Shown: positions 1 to 9,789 of the stretch, in pieces
Layout of the letters: every line of letters starts with the position of its first letter
How positions within the stretch are numbered: position 1 is the stretch's first letter
Origin: Pedobacter sp. R20-19
GTDB lineage: Bacteria; Bacteroidota; Bacteroidia; Sphingobacteriales; Sphingobacteriaceae
DNA: 64,000 bases
Reading direction: 5' to 3'
Assembly: GCF_000708265.2 (NCBI RefSeq)
Contig: NZ_JCKI01000003.1
Coordinates: 558,001 to 622,000 of the forward strand
Position numbers and translations under genes: made by a program
Notes under the pieces: model-generated
What the model was told of the DNA's origin: nothing
Seen by the model: the letters and a program-made list of their open reading frames with translations, nothing else
The model's database searches: none

Positions 1-89
1 CTGCAAGCCAAAGGTTATCAATAGAAATTTAATTGCTGCATGAAAATTAATGATCATTTAATTGATTTTGGAGTGTGCCCACTACCCAA

Positions 90-562
90 AGGTCGTCTTC
101 TCGACTGAAGCGTAGCGAAATGGAGAAATCTGCGAACTTAGGCCTTTTAATTATATAATTTAACTGGTTCAAAGATTTCTCGACTACGCTCGAAATGACG
201 ACCCCTCTTACAATCATCCTCTCGACTGAAGCGTAGCGAAACGGAGATATCTTTGAACTTAGTTCTTTTAATTATACAATTTATTGGTTCAAAGATTCCT
301 CAACTACGCTCGAAATGACGATCCTCGTATAATCGTCCTCTCGACTGAAGCACAGCGAAACGGTGAGATCTTTGAACTTAGTTCTTTTAATTAAACAATT
401 TATTGGGTCAAAGATTCCTCAACTACGCTCGAAATGACGATTATACGAGGATCGTCCTCTCGACTTAACCACAGCGTAACGGAGAGATCCTTGAACTTAG
501 GTCTATTGATTTATATAATTTAACTAGCTCAAAGATTCCTCTACTGCGGTCGGAATGATGAA
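90..562. repeat. Four-unit array of an imperfect palindromic repeat
   Basis: Four units of about 110-120 bp begin near 91, 212, 333 and 450. Each starts with a form of TCGTCCTCTCGACTGAAGC, has an AT-rich centre containing CTTTTAATTATA, and ends with a form of CTCGAAATGACGA. The two ends are imperfect inverted copies, so each unit can fold into a long hairpin. Related units lie at about 40549-41450, 36150 and 62700. No ORF is supported here, and positions 1-89 show nothing recognisable. Confidence 0.85.
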
Positions 563-578
563 TCTTTAAATTCTTTAA

Positions 579-1070
579 TTAGCTTAATTTCCACTCAGGT
601 CTTTCGAAATGACAGGTATAGCCATAAGGGTATTTTTGAAGGTAATCCTGATGTTCTTCCTCTGCATTCCAAAAATCTTCAGCAGGAACTACTTCCGTAA
701 TAATTTTACCTGGCCAGATTCCTGATGCTTCCATCTCCGCAATCAGTTCCTCCGCAGTTTCCCGCTGGGCATCATTTTCAAAAAAAATAGCAGAACGATA
801 AGATGTTCCAACATCGTTTCCTTGTCTGTTTTTAGTTGTTGGATCATGAATTTGAAAGAAATATTCTAATAAACGTCTGTATGATAATTTCTCAGGATCA
901 AAAACAATCTCTATGGCTTCAGCATGTGTACCATGGTTGCGGTATGTTGCATTTGGTACATCACCACCAGTGTAACCCACCACAGTGGAAATTACTCCAG
1001 GCTGATTACGAATCAATTCTTCTACCCCCCAAAAGCAACCGCCAGCAAGAATGGCTTTTTCAGTATTCAT
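579..1070 (-). CDS. msrA: Peptide methionine-S-sulfoxide reductase MsrA
   Basis: The 163-aa protein reduces methionine-S-sulfoxide in oxidised proteins and free methionine, and should be cytoplasmic. The family motif GCFWG is at residues 11-15, with catalytic Cys12. [23 protein letters not shown] and a C-terminal YTCHFERP (Cys153, a plausible recycling cysteine) follow in the usual order. Length is normal for a single-domain MsrA with no fused MsrB. The ATG start puts the active-site cysteine at the expected distance. It is monocistronic, flanked by repeat-filled gaps, and no msrB is in the window. Identification is secure. Confidence 0.97.
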   Translation of the reverse strand: MNTEKAILAGGCFWGVEELIRNQPGVISTVVGYTGGDVPNATYRNHGTHAEAIEIVFDPEKLSYRRLLEYFFQIHDPTTKNRQGNDVGTSYRSAIFFENDAQRETAEELIAEMEASGIWPGKIITEVVPAEDFWNAEEEHQDYLQKYPYGYTCHFERPEWKLS

Positions 1071-1224
1071 AGTTATATTATTTATAGATTAAAGTTAAGG
1101 TGCCAATAGCTAAAACCAAAATATTGATTATCGATATGACACCCTTATTGCGAATGATAAATGCATCTGCGATTTAAAAATTACAACACGATAAAAGATA
1201 TAAAGTTTTGCGACCGGCTTACTT

Positions 1225-1620
1225 CATGATCTCTACTGGCTCCAGTGATTTAAAAATCTGCTTTTCCCGACTTACTAAGTTTTTTTGGATGGTGTGTCGG
1301 GGAAACTTCGTGAGTTTTAAAAACAAGAACCTAACCCTCTAAACAACTAACTTTCTAAGCTAATAACCCTCTAAACTTTATAACCCTCTAACCAAAAATA
1401 ACCCCACTAAAACTGGCGAAGTTCTGCTACGCAAAGGCCTTTGAAACTTCGCAAGTTAGTTAATCCGACTTTCGAATTTTTGATGGATGGTGTGCAAGGG
1501 AAACTTCGTCAGTCTTAAAACAAGAAACTAAACGCCTCATCTTCTAACCCCCTAAACCACTAACCCTCTAAACTTTATAACCTTCTAAACTACTAACCAT
1601 CTATCCCCCTGCAAACCAAC
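1225..1620. repeat. Dispersed repeat pair with CTAACC-type low-complexity tracts
   Basis: The 680-bp gap between msrA and the alcohol dehydrogenase holds no credible gene. A repeat like GGATGGTGTGTCGGGGAAAC occurs near 1288 and 1483. Between them, around 1412-1457, is an imperfect hairpin with arms AACTGGCGAAGTT and AACTTCGCAAGTT. The rest is CTAACCCTCTAAA-like sequence. The same set recurs at about 9810-10120, so this is a mobile or amplified family rather than a local accident. Confidence 0.75.
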
Positions 1621-1750
1621 AACCTTTCATGTTAACCCTTAAAAACCAAACAAGGGATAACCATTTGGACATCCCTTGTTTTTATGATTTAAACTATCTC
1701 CACCAGATGAATCAAGTTTCCTTAAATATCCAATGAAATATTTATCAATC

Positions 1751-2794
1751 TTATAATGTTGCCATATCAATCACGAAGCGATATCTTACATCACCTTTTT
1801 CCATCCGCTCATAAGCATTATGAATATCTTTCATATCAATCATTTCAATATCCGAAACAATGTTGTGTTCTGCACAGAAATCAAGCATCTCCTGAGTTTC
1901 AGCAATTCCGCCAATTCCAGATCCTGCTAAACTTTTTCGACCTCCCAATAAACTAAACGCTGCAATTTCAGCAGGTTTTGGCGGTACACCTACGCAGATA
2001 TGCGTTCCGTTTGTTCTTAAAAGAGATAAGTACATGTTAAAATCATGCTCTGCAGAAACCGTATCCAAAATAAAATCAAAGGTACCTTTTGCTGCAGCCA
2101 CCTGATCTGCATCCGTTGTTACTACAAAGTGATGTGCGCCTAGCTTTTTAGCATCTTCTTCTTTTTTAGGTGAAGTACTTAAAACAGTTACTTCAGCACC
2201 AAATGCTACACCAAATTTAACGGCCATGTGGCCTAATCCACCTAAACCTAAAACAGCAAGCTTATGTCCTTTACCTACTTTCCAGTGTCTTAATGGAGAG
2301 TACGTGGTGATACCTGCGCAAAGTAAGGGTGCAACAGCCGCCAGATTCAGTTTATCAGAAACATGCAATACAAATTCTTCTCTTACCACGATGTTGTTTG
2401 AATAACCACCGTAAGTTGGCATAGAACCATCACGCTCCATTCCATTATAAGTTTGTGTATTTCCTTCTAAGCAATACTGCTCCAGATCTTGTTTACAGTT
2501 TTCACAAACCTGACAAGAATCTACCATACAGCCCGTACCTGCAAGATCTCCTACTTTAAACTTTTTAACATGATCACCCACTTTAATTACACGACCAACG
2601 ATCTCGTGCCCTGGTACCATTGGAAAAATACCTGGAAACCAGTCATTTTTAATTTGATGTAAATCAGAGTGGCATACACCACAGAAAAGTATTTCAAACT
2701 GTACGTCATGTGGCCCCACCTCACGGCGTTCAAAATTCCAGGGAGCCAGGTCTGTTTCGGCACTTTGTGCCGCATATCCTTTTGTTGCTATCAT
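1751..2794 (-). CDS. Zinc-dependent NAD(P) alcohol dehydrogenase (YahK/cinnamyl-ADH-like)
   Basis: This 347-aa medium-chain dehydrogenase probably reduces aldehydes or oxidises alcohols with NADP(H); the substrate is unknown. Catalytic zinc ligands lie in GVCHSD (Cys41) and GHE (His63-Glu64). The structural zinc site is Cys94, Cys97, Cys100 and Cys108. The nucleotide fold carries GLGGLGHMAVKFG near residue 180. These features and the C-terminal VRYRFVID match the YahK/AdhC group of aldehyde reductases. The gene stands alone; the next gene upstream (the kinase at 2977-5013) is 180 bp away, same strand. The broad family is certain, physiological role unknown. Confidence 0.93.
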   Translation of the reverse strand: MIATKGYAAQSAETDLAPWNFERREVGPHDVQFEILFCGVCHSDLHQIKNDWFPGIFPMVPGHEIVGRVIKVGDHVKKFKVGDLAGTGCMVDSCQVCENCKQDLEQYCLEGNTQTYNGMERDGSMPTYGGYSNNIVVREEFVLHVSDKLNLAAVAPLLCAGITTYSPLRHWKVGKGHKLAVLGLGGLGHMAVKFGVAFGAEVTVLSTSPKKEEDAKKLGAHHFVVTTDADQVAAAKGTFDFILDTVSAEHDFNMYLSLLRTNGTHICVGVPPKPAEIAAFSLLGGRKSLAGSGIGGIAETQEMLDFCAEHNIVSDIEMIDMKDIHNAYERMEKGDVRYRFVIDMATL

Positions 2795-2976
2795 AAAATA
2801 TCTTAGTTATTAGTCTTAATAACAAATATAAATCGAATCAGTGTTTGGAATTAAAAATAAAATGTCTGCACAAATTCATTATTTGTTATACAGATGATAA
2901 AACAATTGAGTAGAGTACTTTAAGTCATGTCTGCCAGATGTCATAACTAAATCAGACACCAATTCACTACTATTAA

Positions 2977-5013
2977 TTAAACAGAATGCTGCGCAGCAGG
3001 AAGGCTAAAATAAAAGGTAGAACCTTTTTTAATTTCACTTTCTACCCATATTTTTCCATTTTGCCTTTTCATAATTTCGGCACACAGATAAAGGCCAATT
3101 CCAAATCCGGCTATTGATTTTGTATTGTGTTTTTCTACCCGATAATAACGTTCGAAAAGATGAGGAATATCTGAAGCTTCTATCCCCATACCTTCATCAC
3201 TTACACTGATTACCGATCCCTGCTGATTTGAAATACAGGAAATTCGTACAACAGTTCCCATTGGAGAATATTTAATGGCATTACTGATAAAATTATTAAT
3301 TACCTGACCTATTTTATCTTTATCCGCATTTACCCAGGCGGTTTCCACCGGATCAAAAATAACAGTATGGCCGTCAGCATTCAGAATGGTATCATCTTCA
3401 ATTTCATTGATCAATACACTGATATCAAAAAGTTCTTTTTCAATATGAATTTTACCCGATTCGAGTCGCGATACGTTCAGAAAACCATTGATCATCCTTG
3501 TCATCTTGGTGATCTGTTTATCAGCCTTATCTAAAATATTTTTAGTAAGCGCATCCTCTACGTTTTTTGTTCTAAGCTGTAAAAGTTGAATAAACCCCTT
3601 TAATGAGGTAAGAGGAGTTTTTAGCTCATGACTCACCATTCCTATAAAATCATCTTTACGGATATTGTCTTCCTTTTCCTCTGTAATATCTAGAATGGTT
3701 CCTGAAAAATGGCCATAAGGTTCAGCTTCCGTTTTGTAATGTTTTCCGGTAGATTTAACCCAACGGATCATACCATCATTGTGTTTTTTAATGGTATATT
3801 CCATGTCAAAAACGAGATCTTTTTTAATGACAGATTCTGCACCCTTGATTACCTCATGTCTATATTCTGCACTTACCTGATCAATTACAGAGTGATAGGT
3901 CATCTCTTCGTCTTCCCTGTAACCAAAGATTTCTTTTAACCGGGCAGATGCCCACATTTTGCCTGTAAAACCATCAATGGTATATGTACCCAATTTAGCT
4001 TGTTCAATTGCACTGCTCTGTTTCTGCTCGCTCTGCTCCAGTTTAATATATGAGGCATGAAGATCATTACTTACTTCTTCTACCCTCTTTCTAGCCATTA
4101 CCTGTTCGGTAACATCAACTGCCATATTAATCACACCAGTGATGATTTCATTTTCAATTAAAGGACAAAAAGTAAAGTTATAATAGCTGATATTGTCAGC
4201 ATTTTTACCGGTTGTTTTTACCAGCTGCTCATTTACATATATGGTTTCACCAGTTTTATAAACCTTTAATAATAGCGGATAAGCTTCCTGCTTGTTAAAT
4301 TCAGGAATTACGGAAAGAATAGGTTGATGCAGGATATCAGCATTCTGCCCTAAAAAATCCAGCATCGGTGGATTTATCGCTTCAACATGAAAATCATTTC
4401 CTTTAAATAAAACCATGGCAATCGGGGCCTGCTGAATGAGCATATGGCTCCTCATTTCTCCTAAAACTGAACGTTCCAACAATGCGGTATTCAATTTTTC
4501 GGATTTTTCCAACAGGCTCATTTTTCGGCGCAATTCCATCTTATCCATCACCTGTTTGGCCATAATTTTCAAAGCCGACCGTTGTGCATCTGTAAGCTTT
4601 CTCGTAACGGAATCAATCACACAAAGTGAGCCGATTGGAAAACCTTCTTCATTAATCAGTGGTACACCAGCATAAAAAGTGATGTAAGGTTGCCCGGTTA
4701 CAAGCGGATTATGCATAAATCTTTCATCTTGTTTGGCATCTTCAATTTCCATCAATTCATATGGATTTTGAATAGCATGCGAACAAAAGGAATGATCTCG
4801 ATGCGTTTCCGCAACATCAAGACCTTTTCTGGATTTAAACCATTGCCTATGCTGATCAACTAAACTAACCAAAGCAATCGGTGTATTACAAATAATGGAA
4901 GAAAGCTCGGTCAAATCATCAAACTCACGCTCAGATAATGTATCAAGAATATTGTAAGATTGCAACGCATTTAAACGTTCAATTTCATTAGCAGGTAGTG
5001 GCACAGACGACAT
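2977..5013 (-). CDS. Soluble GAF/PAS sensor histidine kinase
   Basis: The 678-aa protein has no membrane segment or signal peptide, so it should be a cytoplasmic sensor. In order: a GAF-like domain (about residues 20-165), two PAS regions (about 190-310 and 335-450, the second ending in the PAC-like HFSGTILDITEEKE), a HisKA helix with the phospho-acceptor in VSHELKTPLTSL (His462), and a HATPase domain with NNFISNAIKYSP and FGIGLYL. No response regulator is adjacent, so it is an orphan by position. The ligand cannot be read from sequence. It ends with SLPAAQHSV, with no receiver domain fused. Confidence 0.95.
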   Translation of the reverse strand: MSSVPLPANEIERLNALQSYNILDTLSEREFDDLTELSSIICNTPIALVSLVDQHRQWFKSRKGLDVAETHRDHSFCSHAIQNPYELMEIEDAKQDERFMHNPLVTGQPYITFYAGVPLINEEGFPIGSLCVIDSVTRKLTDAQRSALKIMAKQVMDKMELRRKMSLLEKSEKLNTALLERSVLGEMRSHMLIQQAPIAMVLFKGNDFHVEAINPPMLDFLGQNADILHQPILSVIPEFNKQEAYPLLLKVYKTGETIYVNEQLVKTTGKNADNISYYNFTFCPLIENEIITGVINMAVDVTEQVMARKRVEEVSNDLHASYIKLEQSEQKQSSAIEQAKLGTYTIDGFTGKMWASARLKEIFGYREDEEMTYHSVIDQVSAEYRHEVIKGAESVIKKDLVFDMEYTIKKHNDGMIRWVKSTGKHYKTEAEPYGHFSGTILDITEEKEDNIRKDDFIGMVSHELKTPLTSLKGFIQLLQLRTKNVEDALTKNILDKADKQITKMTRMINGFLNVSRLESGKIHIEKELFDISVLINEIEDDTILNADGHTVIFDPVETAWVNADKDKIGQVINNFISNAIKYSPMGTVVRISCISNQQGSVISVSDEGMGIEASDIPHLFERYYRVEKHNTKSIAGFGIGLYLCAEIMKRQNGKIWVESEIKKGSTFYFSLPAAQHSV

Positions 5014-5191
5014 TTTATTAACAAATCATATTTGATCAAACCATATTTATTTGATCCCCATAAATTTTAAAGGATATTTTATTCTCTGCCACATGCCCCT
5101 ATTTATAAATAATATAAGGGTAATGGTTGACGAAAATAACATACGGCAGGTTAAAATGTTTGACCTGAATAGTTAATCTTCAGCAGTTAAA

Positions 5192-6718
5192 TTATTTTTT
5201 TACCACTAACGAATCATTGATGATACTCATAAGTGACTTTGCCAGGATATCAACAGCATTTTCCATCTCTTTCAAATTGAGACTTCCAAAACCTAAACGG
5301 GTAGCAGTAATATTTTTAGTTTGGTATAAAATGGTTTTGGGGAGAAACAATCCATTTTCAGCGCATTTTTTCTGCATCCTGATCAGGTTAAAGTCATCGA
5401 GCCACTCCACCCAAATGGCCAGGCCACGTACGGGAATACTAAATCTGATCCGGCCATTCAGCTTTTCTGTTAGCAAACGCACAAATGCATCACGCCGGTC
5501 CTTATAAATGACCTTATTTTTTTTAGAAAGCCGGTGAACTTCACCATCCTGGATCCAATCTGTTAAAACCTGTTCTTTAATAACATCAATTCCGGGCTCC
5601 AAAATACGCTGATGTTTTTCCAGTTCTTTGATAAATGCTGCTGGTGCAGTTATAAAACCATAGCCAAAGCCTGCAGGCAATGACCGGGCGAAGGAGCCCA
5701 GGTAAACCACCTGATGATTGGTATCTATGGCAGCCAAGGGTAATATTGGATTACTATCCAGTTGAAAATCAAAGTCATAGTCATCTTCCACAATTAAAAA
5801 ACCATATTGGTTTGCCAGTTCAAGGATTTCCATTCGCCTTTTGGCACTTAACGGAGTGGTACTTGGATAATGGTAAATTGAAGTGAGGTAAACCATTCTA
5901 ATCTTTTGTGCCTCACAAATTTTCTTTAACGAGGCCAAATGAAGACCTTCATCATCTACAGCTACAGGAATAATCTTCGCACCACTATCTGTTAAAGTCA
6001 TATTGGATAAATAATATCCGGGAGACCCCACTACAACATGATCGCCTTCGGAAATCAGCAGTTTAGCCACTAAAAAAAGGCTTATCTCATGACTGCTGGT
6101 GGTAAGCAGGTTAGATTCAGAAATCCGCAATCCGCGGGTAAGATTTAAAAAATTAAAAAATTGTTTCTTAAAATGCTGATGAGATTGTGTTTGGATTTGT
6201 TCCCATGGCTGTCTAATTTTCTGCCGTTTAAGTTTTGAAACATACAACCTCGCCAGTATATCGGTATGAATTAATCTTAAATCAGGTAAGCCATCATTAA
6301 ACTGTAAGGGCAAATCACTCCATTCAACAGGATTTTCAAGAACTGACGAAGATTTGAAGGTAAAATGATCAATCGTCGCCTGTGTTCTTTCCGATTTTGA
6401 AACTCCCCTTTTACTTCTAAGCTGTTTTTGATCAGACAAAATAAATGTTCCCTGATTTGGCCGAATTTCAATAAAACCCTGTGCTTCTAAATCCTGAAAG
6501 GCTTTAATCAGCGTATTTCTATTAATAGACAACAGTTTACACAATATTCGCGTACCCGGAAGTTTTGTACCTTCAGGAAGTAAACCCAATTGAATGGCTT
6601 TAATAAACTCAAAGATAATTTGTAAATAAACTGGTGTAGAATCACCCAACTTAAGCTGAATAAAACTTTTAAAGGGAATTTGAACCGGACTATCCATTAT
6701 ATTAAAACTGGTATACAT
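5192..6718 (-). CDS. MocR/GntR-type regulator with aminotransferase fold lacking the PLP lysine
   Basis: The 508-aa protein has an N-terminal GntR winged helix (about residues 25-95, ending EIRPNQGTFI) joined to an aminotransferase class I fold. The fold keeps the EDDYDFDF segment that contacts the pyridine ring. Where MocR proteins normally have S-F-S-K with the PLP-binding lysine, this one reads GSFARSLPAGFG, with Arg345 (CGG codon at 5684-5686) in place of Lys. Internal aldimine formation should therefore be impossible, although PLP or another ligand might still bind non-covalently. An alternative start at Met8 (6697) is possible. It is divergent from the receptor at 6762 with 43 bp between the starts, so it probably regulates that gene. 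Confidence 0.9.
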   Translation of the reverse strand: MYTSFNIMDSPVQIPFKSFIQLKLGDSTPVYLQIIFEFIKAIQLGLLPEGTKLPGTRILCKLLSINRNTLIKAFQDLEAQGFIEIRPNQGTFILSDQKQLRSKRGVSKSERTQATIDHFTFKSSSVLENPVEWSDLPLQFNDGLPDLRLIHTDILARLYVSKLKRQKIRQPWEQIQTQSHQHFKKQFFNFLNLTRGLRISESNLLTTSSHEISLFLVAKLLISEGDHVVVGSPGYYLSNMTLTDSGAKIIPVAVDDEGLHLASLKKICEAQKIRMVYLTSIYHYPSTTPLSAKRRMEILELANQYGFLIVEDDYDFDFQLDSNPILPLAAIDTNHQVVYLGSFARSLPAGFGYGFITAPAAFIKELEKHQRILEPGIDVIKEQVLTDWIQDGEVHRLSKKNKVIYKDRRDAFVRLLTEKLNGRIRFSIPVRGLAIWVEWLDDFNLIRMQKKCAENGLFLPKTILYQTKNITATRLGFGSLNLKEMENAVDILAKSLMSIINDSLVVKK

Positions 6719-6737
6719 TAGTGGTACGGCAAGGTAT

Positions 6738-6745
6738 TACTTTTG
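6738..6745 (+). promoter_or_regulatory. -7 box of the BtuB-like receptor gene
   Basis: TACTTTTG matches TAnnTTTG, the Bacteroidota sigma-A -7 element, 16 bp upstream of the receptor ATG. No clear -33 TTG is visible because that region overlaps the start of the divergent MocR gene. That overlap makes control by the MocR protein plausible. Confidence 0.55.
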
Positions 6746-6761
6746 CTGAAAATTATAAGGA

Positions 6762-8627
6762 ATGAAAAAAATTTACCTGGCTATACCGCTTTTTTGGTGT
6801 ACTAACCTATACGCTCAACAAAAGCAAGATACCGTCATCACCTTTAAAGATGTGGTGATTAATGAGAATGGTTTCCATACACCCGTATCCAAACAAAACA
6901 GAAATGTTTATATCATTGATCAGGCTATGATTGCCAAATTACCCGGCCGCACTATTCAGGAGCTTTTGCAATATGCCAATGGTGTAGATTTAAGGCAAAG
7001 AGGACCTTTTGGTAGTCAGGCAGATATTAGTATTGATGGCGGAAGTTTTGAGCAAACAGTTGTGCTGTTAAATGGCGTTAAAATTATTGATACGCAAACG
7101 GCACATAACATGCTTAATCTGCCTATTCCCGTAGAAGCAATTGAGCGGATTGAAATTGTTCGCGGACCAGCTGCCCGGATTTACGGCATCAACAGCCTAA
7201 CCGGAGCCATCAACATTATCACTAAAAAATTCACTAAATCTGGTTTTCTGGTTGATTCCTATGCAGGCTCAAATTTTAAGAAAAATGCAGAAGGTAACGG
7301 AAAAACATTTTATGGTGCAGGTATTCAGGCCGGAGCGGTGTTAAGTAACAAGACTAATCAACATTCTATTTTTGGCTCACGTGATCAAAGCAATGGTTAC
7401 CGCTTTAATACCCAATTTGAAAACCTCAAGTTACTTTACCAGGGGAATATTCAAATTGATAGCGCTAATGAAATCATGACTTCATTTGGTTACACCAAAA
7501 ATGAGTTTGGCGCTAATGGATTTTACGCTGCACCAGGAGACCGAAATTCTACTGAGGCTGTACAAACGACTTTGGCCAGTGTGCAATCCAAACATAAGCT
7601 TTCAGAAAAATGGATGCTAATGCCTAGACTGAGTTATCGCTACAACTTCGATGACTACCGCTATTTCGGCAATACCAATCCTAATGCGGGCATTAGCAAA
7701 CACAGTACAAATTCACTTGCGGCAGAAGTAAACAGCACGTATAAAACCGCTGGTGGAGAGCTAGGCATAGGTGCCGAATTGAGAAGTGATGCCATTAATT
7801 CTTCCAATATTGGTAAACACCAAAGAGAAAATGTGGGGATATATGCCCAGTACCGTACCTTCCTCACCGAAAAATTAAATGTTAATCTGGGTAGTTATGT
7901 AAACTATAACTCTGCTTATAAATGGCAGGTTTATCCAGGTCTTGATGCCAGTTATTCTTTTACAGATGTTTTTAAAATTATTGGTAGTATCGGCACCAGT
8001 CAAAGGTTGCCATCCTTTACCGATCTTTATCTGAACCAGCGGCCAGGAAACATTGGTAACCCAAATGTAAAGCCTGAAAATGCCTTTCAAAGTGAAATGG
8101 GCTTCAAAATTGTCAAAGGAGATTTTACTTTCAACACTAACTTTTTCTACAGAAGAATCACCGATTTTATTGATTATACAAGAGTTGTAAGCACAGAACC
8201 ATTTGAAGCCAATAATTTGGGCACCATGATTACGAAGGGAATTAATCTTCGCTCTAACTACAGCCTCGAAATATCAGAAAATGCAAAGATGAATATCAAT
8301 CTGGCCTATTCTTACCTTAACTCCAGGTTTGGAGAGATGCAACCCGGGATTTCGTCTAAATACCAACTGGCTTCACTAAAACATCAGGTAACCAACACCA
8401 TAGATTTTAAATACCATAATTTTACTTTATTATTGGCTACACGTTTCAACCAGCGATTTGCCGGATCAACTTATTGGATCAATGATATGCGTATTAGCCA
8501 GGCTATTCAAAAATTCACGATATATGTAGATGCGCAAAACATTTTCGATACTCAGTATTATGAAATTGGTGCTATTCCACTCCCATCCCGTTGGGTGAGC
8601 TTAGGTGTAAAATTCGTTAGCTTTTAA
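6762..8627 (+). CDS. TonB-dependent outer-membrane receptor, BtuB-like
   Basis: The 621-aa protein starts with a signal peptide (MKKIYLAIPLFWCTNLYAQ). An N-terminal plug domain follows, with IQELLQYANGVDLRQRG, ISIDGGSFEQTVVLLNGV and RIEIVRGPAARIYG, then a 22-strand-type barrel ending in the aromatic terminus VKFVSF. It has no carboxypeptidase-regulatory N-terminal domain, so it is not SusC-like. Size and plug resemble BtuB/FecA-type receptors for cobalamin, siderophores or metal chelates. No cobalamin riboswitch is visible in the 43-bp upstream gap and no inner-membrane transporter is adjacent. Energy would come from TonB (a tonB gene is at 41524-42366). The substrate is not determined. Confidence 0.93.
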   Translation: MKKIYLAIPLFWCTNLYAQQKQDTVITFKDVVINENGFHTPVSKQNRNVYIIDQAMIAKLPGRTIQELLQYANGVDLRQRGPFGSQADISIDGGSFEQTVVLLNGVKIIDTQTAHNMLNLPIPVEAIERIEIVRGPAARIYGINSLTGAINIITKKFTKSGFLVDSYAGSNFKKNAEGNGKTFYGAGIQAGAVLSNKTNQHSIFGSRDQSNGYRFNTQFENLKLLYQGNIQIDSANEIMTSFGYTKNEFGANGFYAAPGDRNSTEAVQTTLASVQSKHKLSEKWMLMPRLSYRYNFDDYRYFGNTNPNAGISKHSTNSLAAEVNSTYKTAGGELGIGAELRSDAINSSNIGKHQRENVGIYAQYRTFLTEKLNVNLGSYVNYNSAYKWQVYPGLDASYSFTDVFKIIGSIGTSQRLPSFTDLYLNQRPGNIGNPNVKPENAFQSEMGFKIVKGDFTFNTNFFYRRITDFIDYTRVVSTEPFEANNLGTMITKGINLRSNYSLEISENAKMNINLAYSYLNSRFGEMQPGISSKYQLASLKHQVTNTIDFKYHNFTLLLATRFNQRFAGSTYWINDMRISQAIQKFTIYVDAQNIFDTQYYEIGAIPLPSRWVSLGVKFVSF

Positions 8628-8743
8628 ATTTACTACTGTGATGTGATTTCCTTTCACATGATTTAAATATTACCATTGATCAGAATTCTGAAACTTAAAA
8701 AAATTAAGTGGGTTATAAAGATATACCTAAGAAAAAGATCATC

Positions 8744-9748
8744 ATGGAAAATGAAAAAATTAGCAGACGAAAGGCTTTAGGCGGCCTGAGTTTAGCAATG
8801 GCTGCCGTTGCAGCTTCTCCTATTTTAAGTAGTGCCGCAGTGCCGCAAGATATTAAATTCGGCCCTGCGGATTTGCAAGATCCTACAACAAAATATCCAC
8901 GCCCGCCATTCATACATCAAAACCAACCCTGGCCGGCATTAGCAAGTAAAATGGATCCTAAACCGGATCATGGCGAAACCAGTTATAAAGGTTCTGGTCG
9001 TTTAATGGGTAGAAAGGCACTCATTACCGGTGGTGATTCTGGCATGGGGCGAGCAGCGGCTATTGCCTACGCACGTGAAGGTGCCGATGTAGCCATTAAT
9101 TATTTGCCACAAGAAGAACCTGATGCACGTGAAGTAGTAGAATTAATTAAAAAAGCCGGAAGAAAAGCAGTTGCTATTCCCGGAGACCTAAGGGATGAAA
9201 ACTTCTGCAAAAAACTGGTAGATGAAGCCGCCAGGCAATTGGGTGGTTTAGATATCGTAATCAGTAATGCTGCCCGTCAACAATCTAATCCTTCCATTAT
9301 GGATATTACCACCGAGCAATTCGACTGGACGATTAAAACCAATATTTATGCGCCCTTTTGGATTATCAAAGCTGCATTACCTTATTTAAAGCCAGGTTCT
9401 TCTATTATCGGCACCACATCCGTACAAGCTACTGATCCATCAGCTGATTTATATGATTATGCACAAACAAAAGCTGCTACTACTAACTTTGTAAAATCAC
9501 TAGCCAAACAACTTGGTCCGAAAGGAATACGCGTAAATGGTGTAGCACCTGGCCCCATCTGGACACCCTTGCAAATGGGTGGAGGCTCTACACCAGAGAA
9601 ATTAAAGGCATTTGGAAAAGATACACCACTGGGTCGCCCCGGGCAACCCGCTGAATTAGCCTCCATATATGTTCAATTGGCCGCAAATGATGCCAGTTTT
9701 TCTACCGGTCAAATTTATGGCGCAGCCGGAGGATCTGGTCAACCATAA
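8744..9748 (+). CDS. SDR oxidoreductase with twin-arginine signal
   Basis: I start this at ATG 8744 rather than the upstream GTG at 8708, because a twin-arginine leader (SRRKALGGLSLAMAAVAA) then sits at the N-terminus. The 334-aa product continues with a proline-rich linker and a classical short-chain dehydrogenase: cofactor motif GGDSGMGRAAAIAYA, SNAARQQ in the NNAG position, catalytic YAQTK (Tyr-x3-Lys), and VNGVAPGPIWTPL. It resembles the YhdF/YghA group of NAD(P)-dependent SDRs. Tat export of a folded, cofactor-loaded SDR is consistent with the leader but unproven. The substrate is unknown. It lies 116 bp after the receptor, and a repeat-rich gap follows. Confidence 0.92.
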   Translation: MENEKISRRKALGGLSLAMAAVAASPILSSAAVPQDIKFGPADLQDPTTKYPRPPFIHQNQPWPALASKMDPKPDHGETSYKGSGRLMGRKALITGGDSGMGRAAAIAYAREGADVAINYLPQEEPDAREVVELIKKAGRKAVAIPGDLRDENFCKKLVDEAARQLGGLDIVISNAARQQSNPSIMDITTEQFDWTIKTNIYAPFWIIKAALPYLKPGSSIIGTTSVQATDPSADLYDYAQTKAATTNFVKSLAKQLGPKGIRVNGVAPGPIWTPLQMGGGSTPEKLKAFGKDTPLGRPGQPAELASIYVQLAANDASFSTGQIYGAAGGSGQP

Positions 9749-9789
9749 GCGATTATGCACTAATCTTCAGTATTCTGAAGGTTAGTGCT

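Noticed and set aside
3709..3939. Plus-strand open frames inside the histidine kinase and other large minus-strand genes
   Set aside because: They are antisense shadows with no domain motifs, no promoters and poor codon usage.
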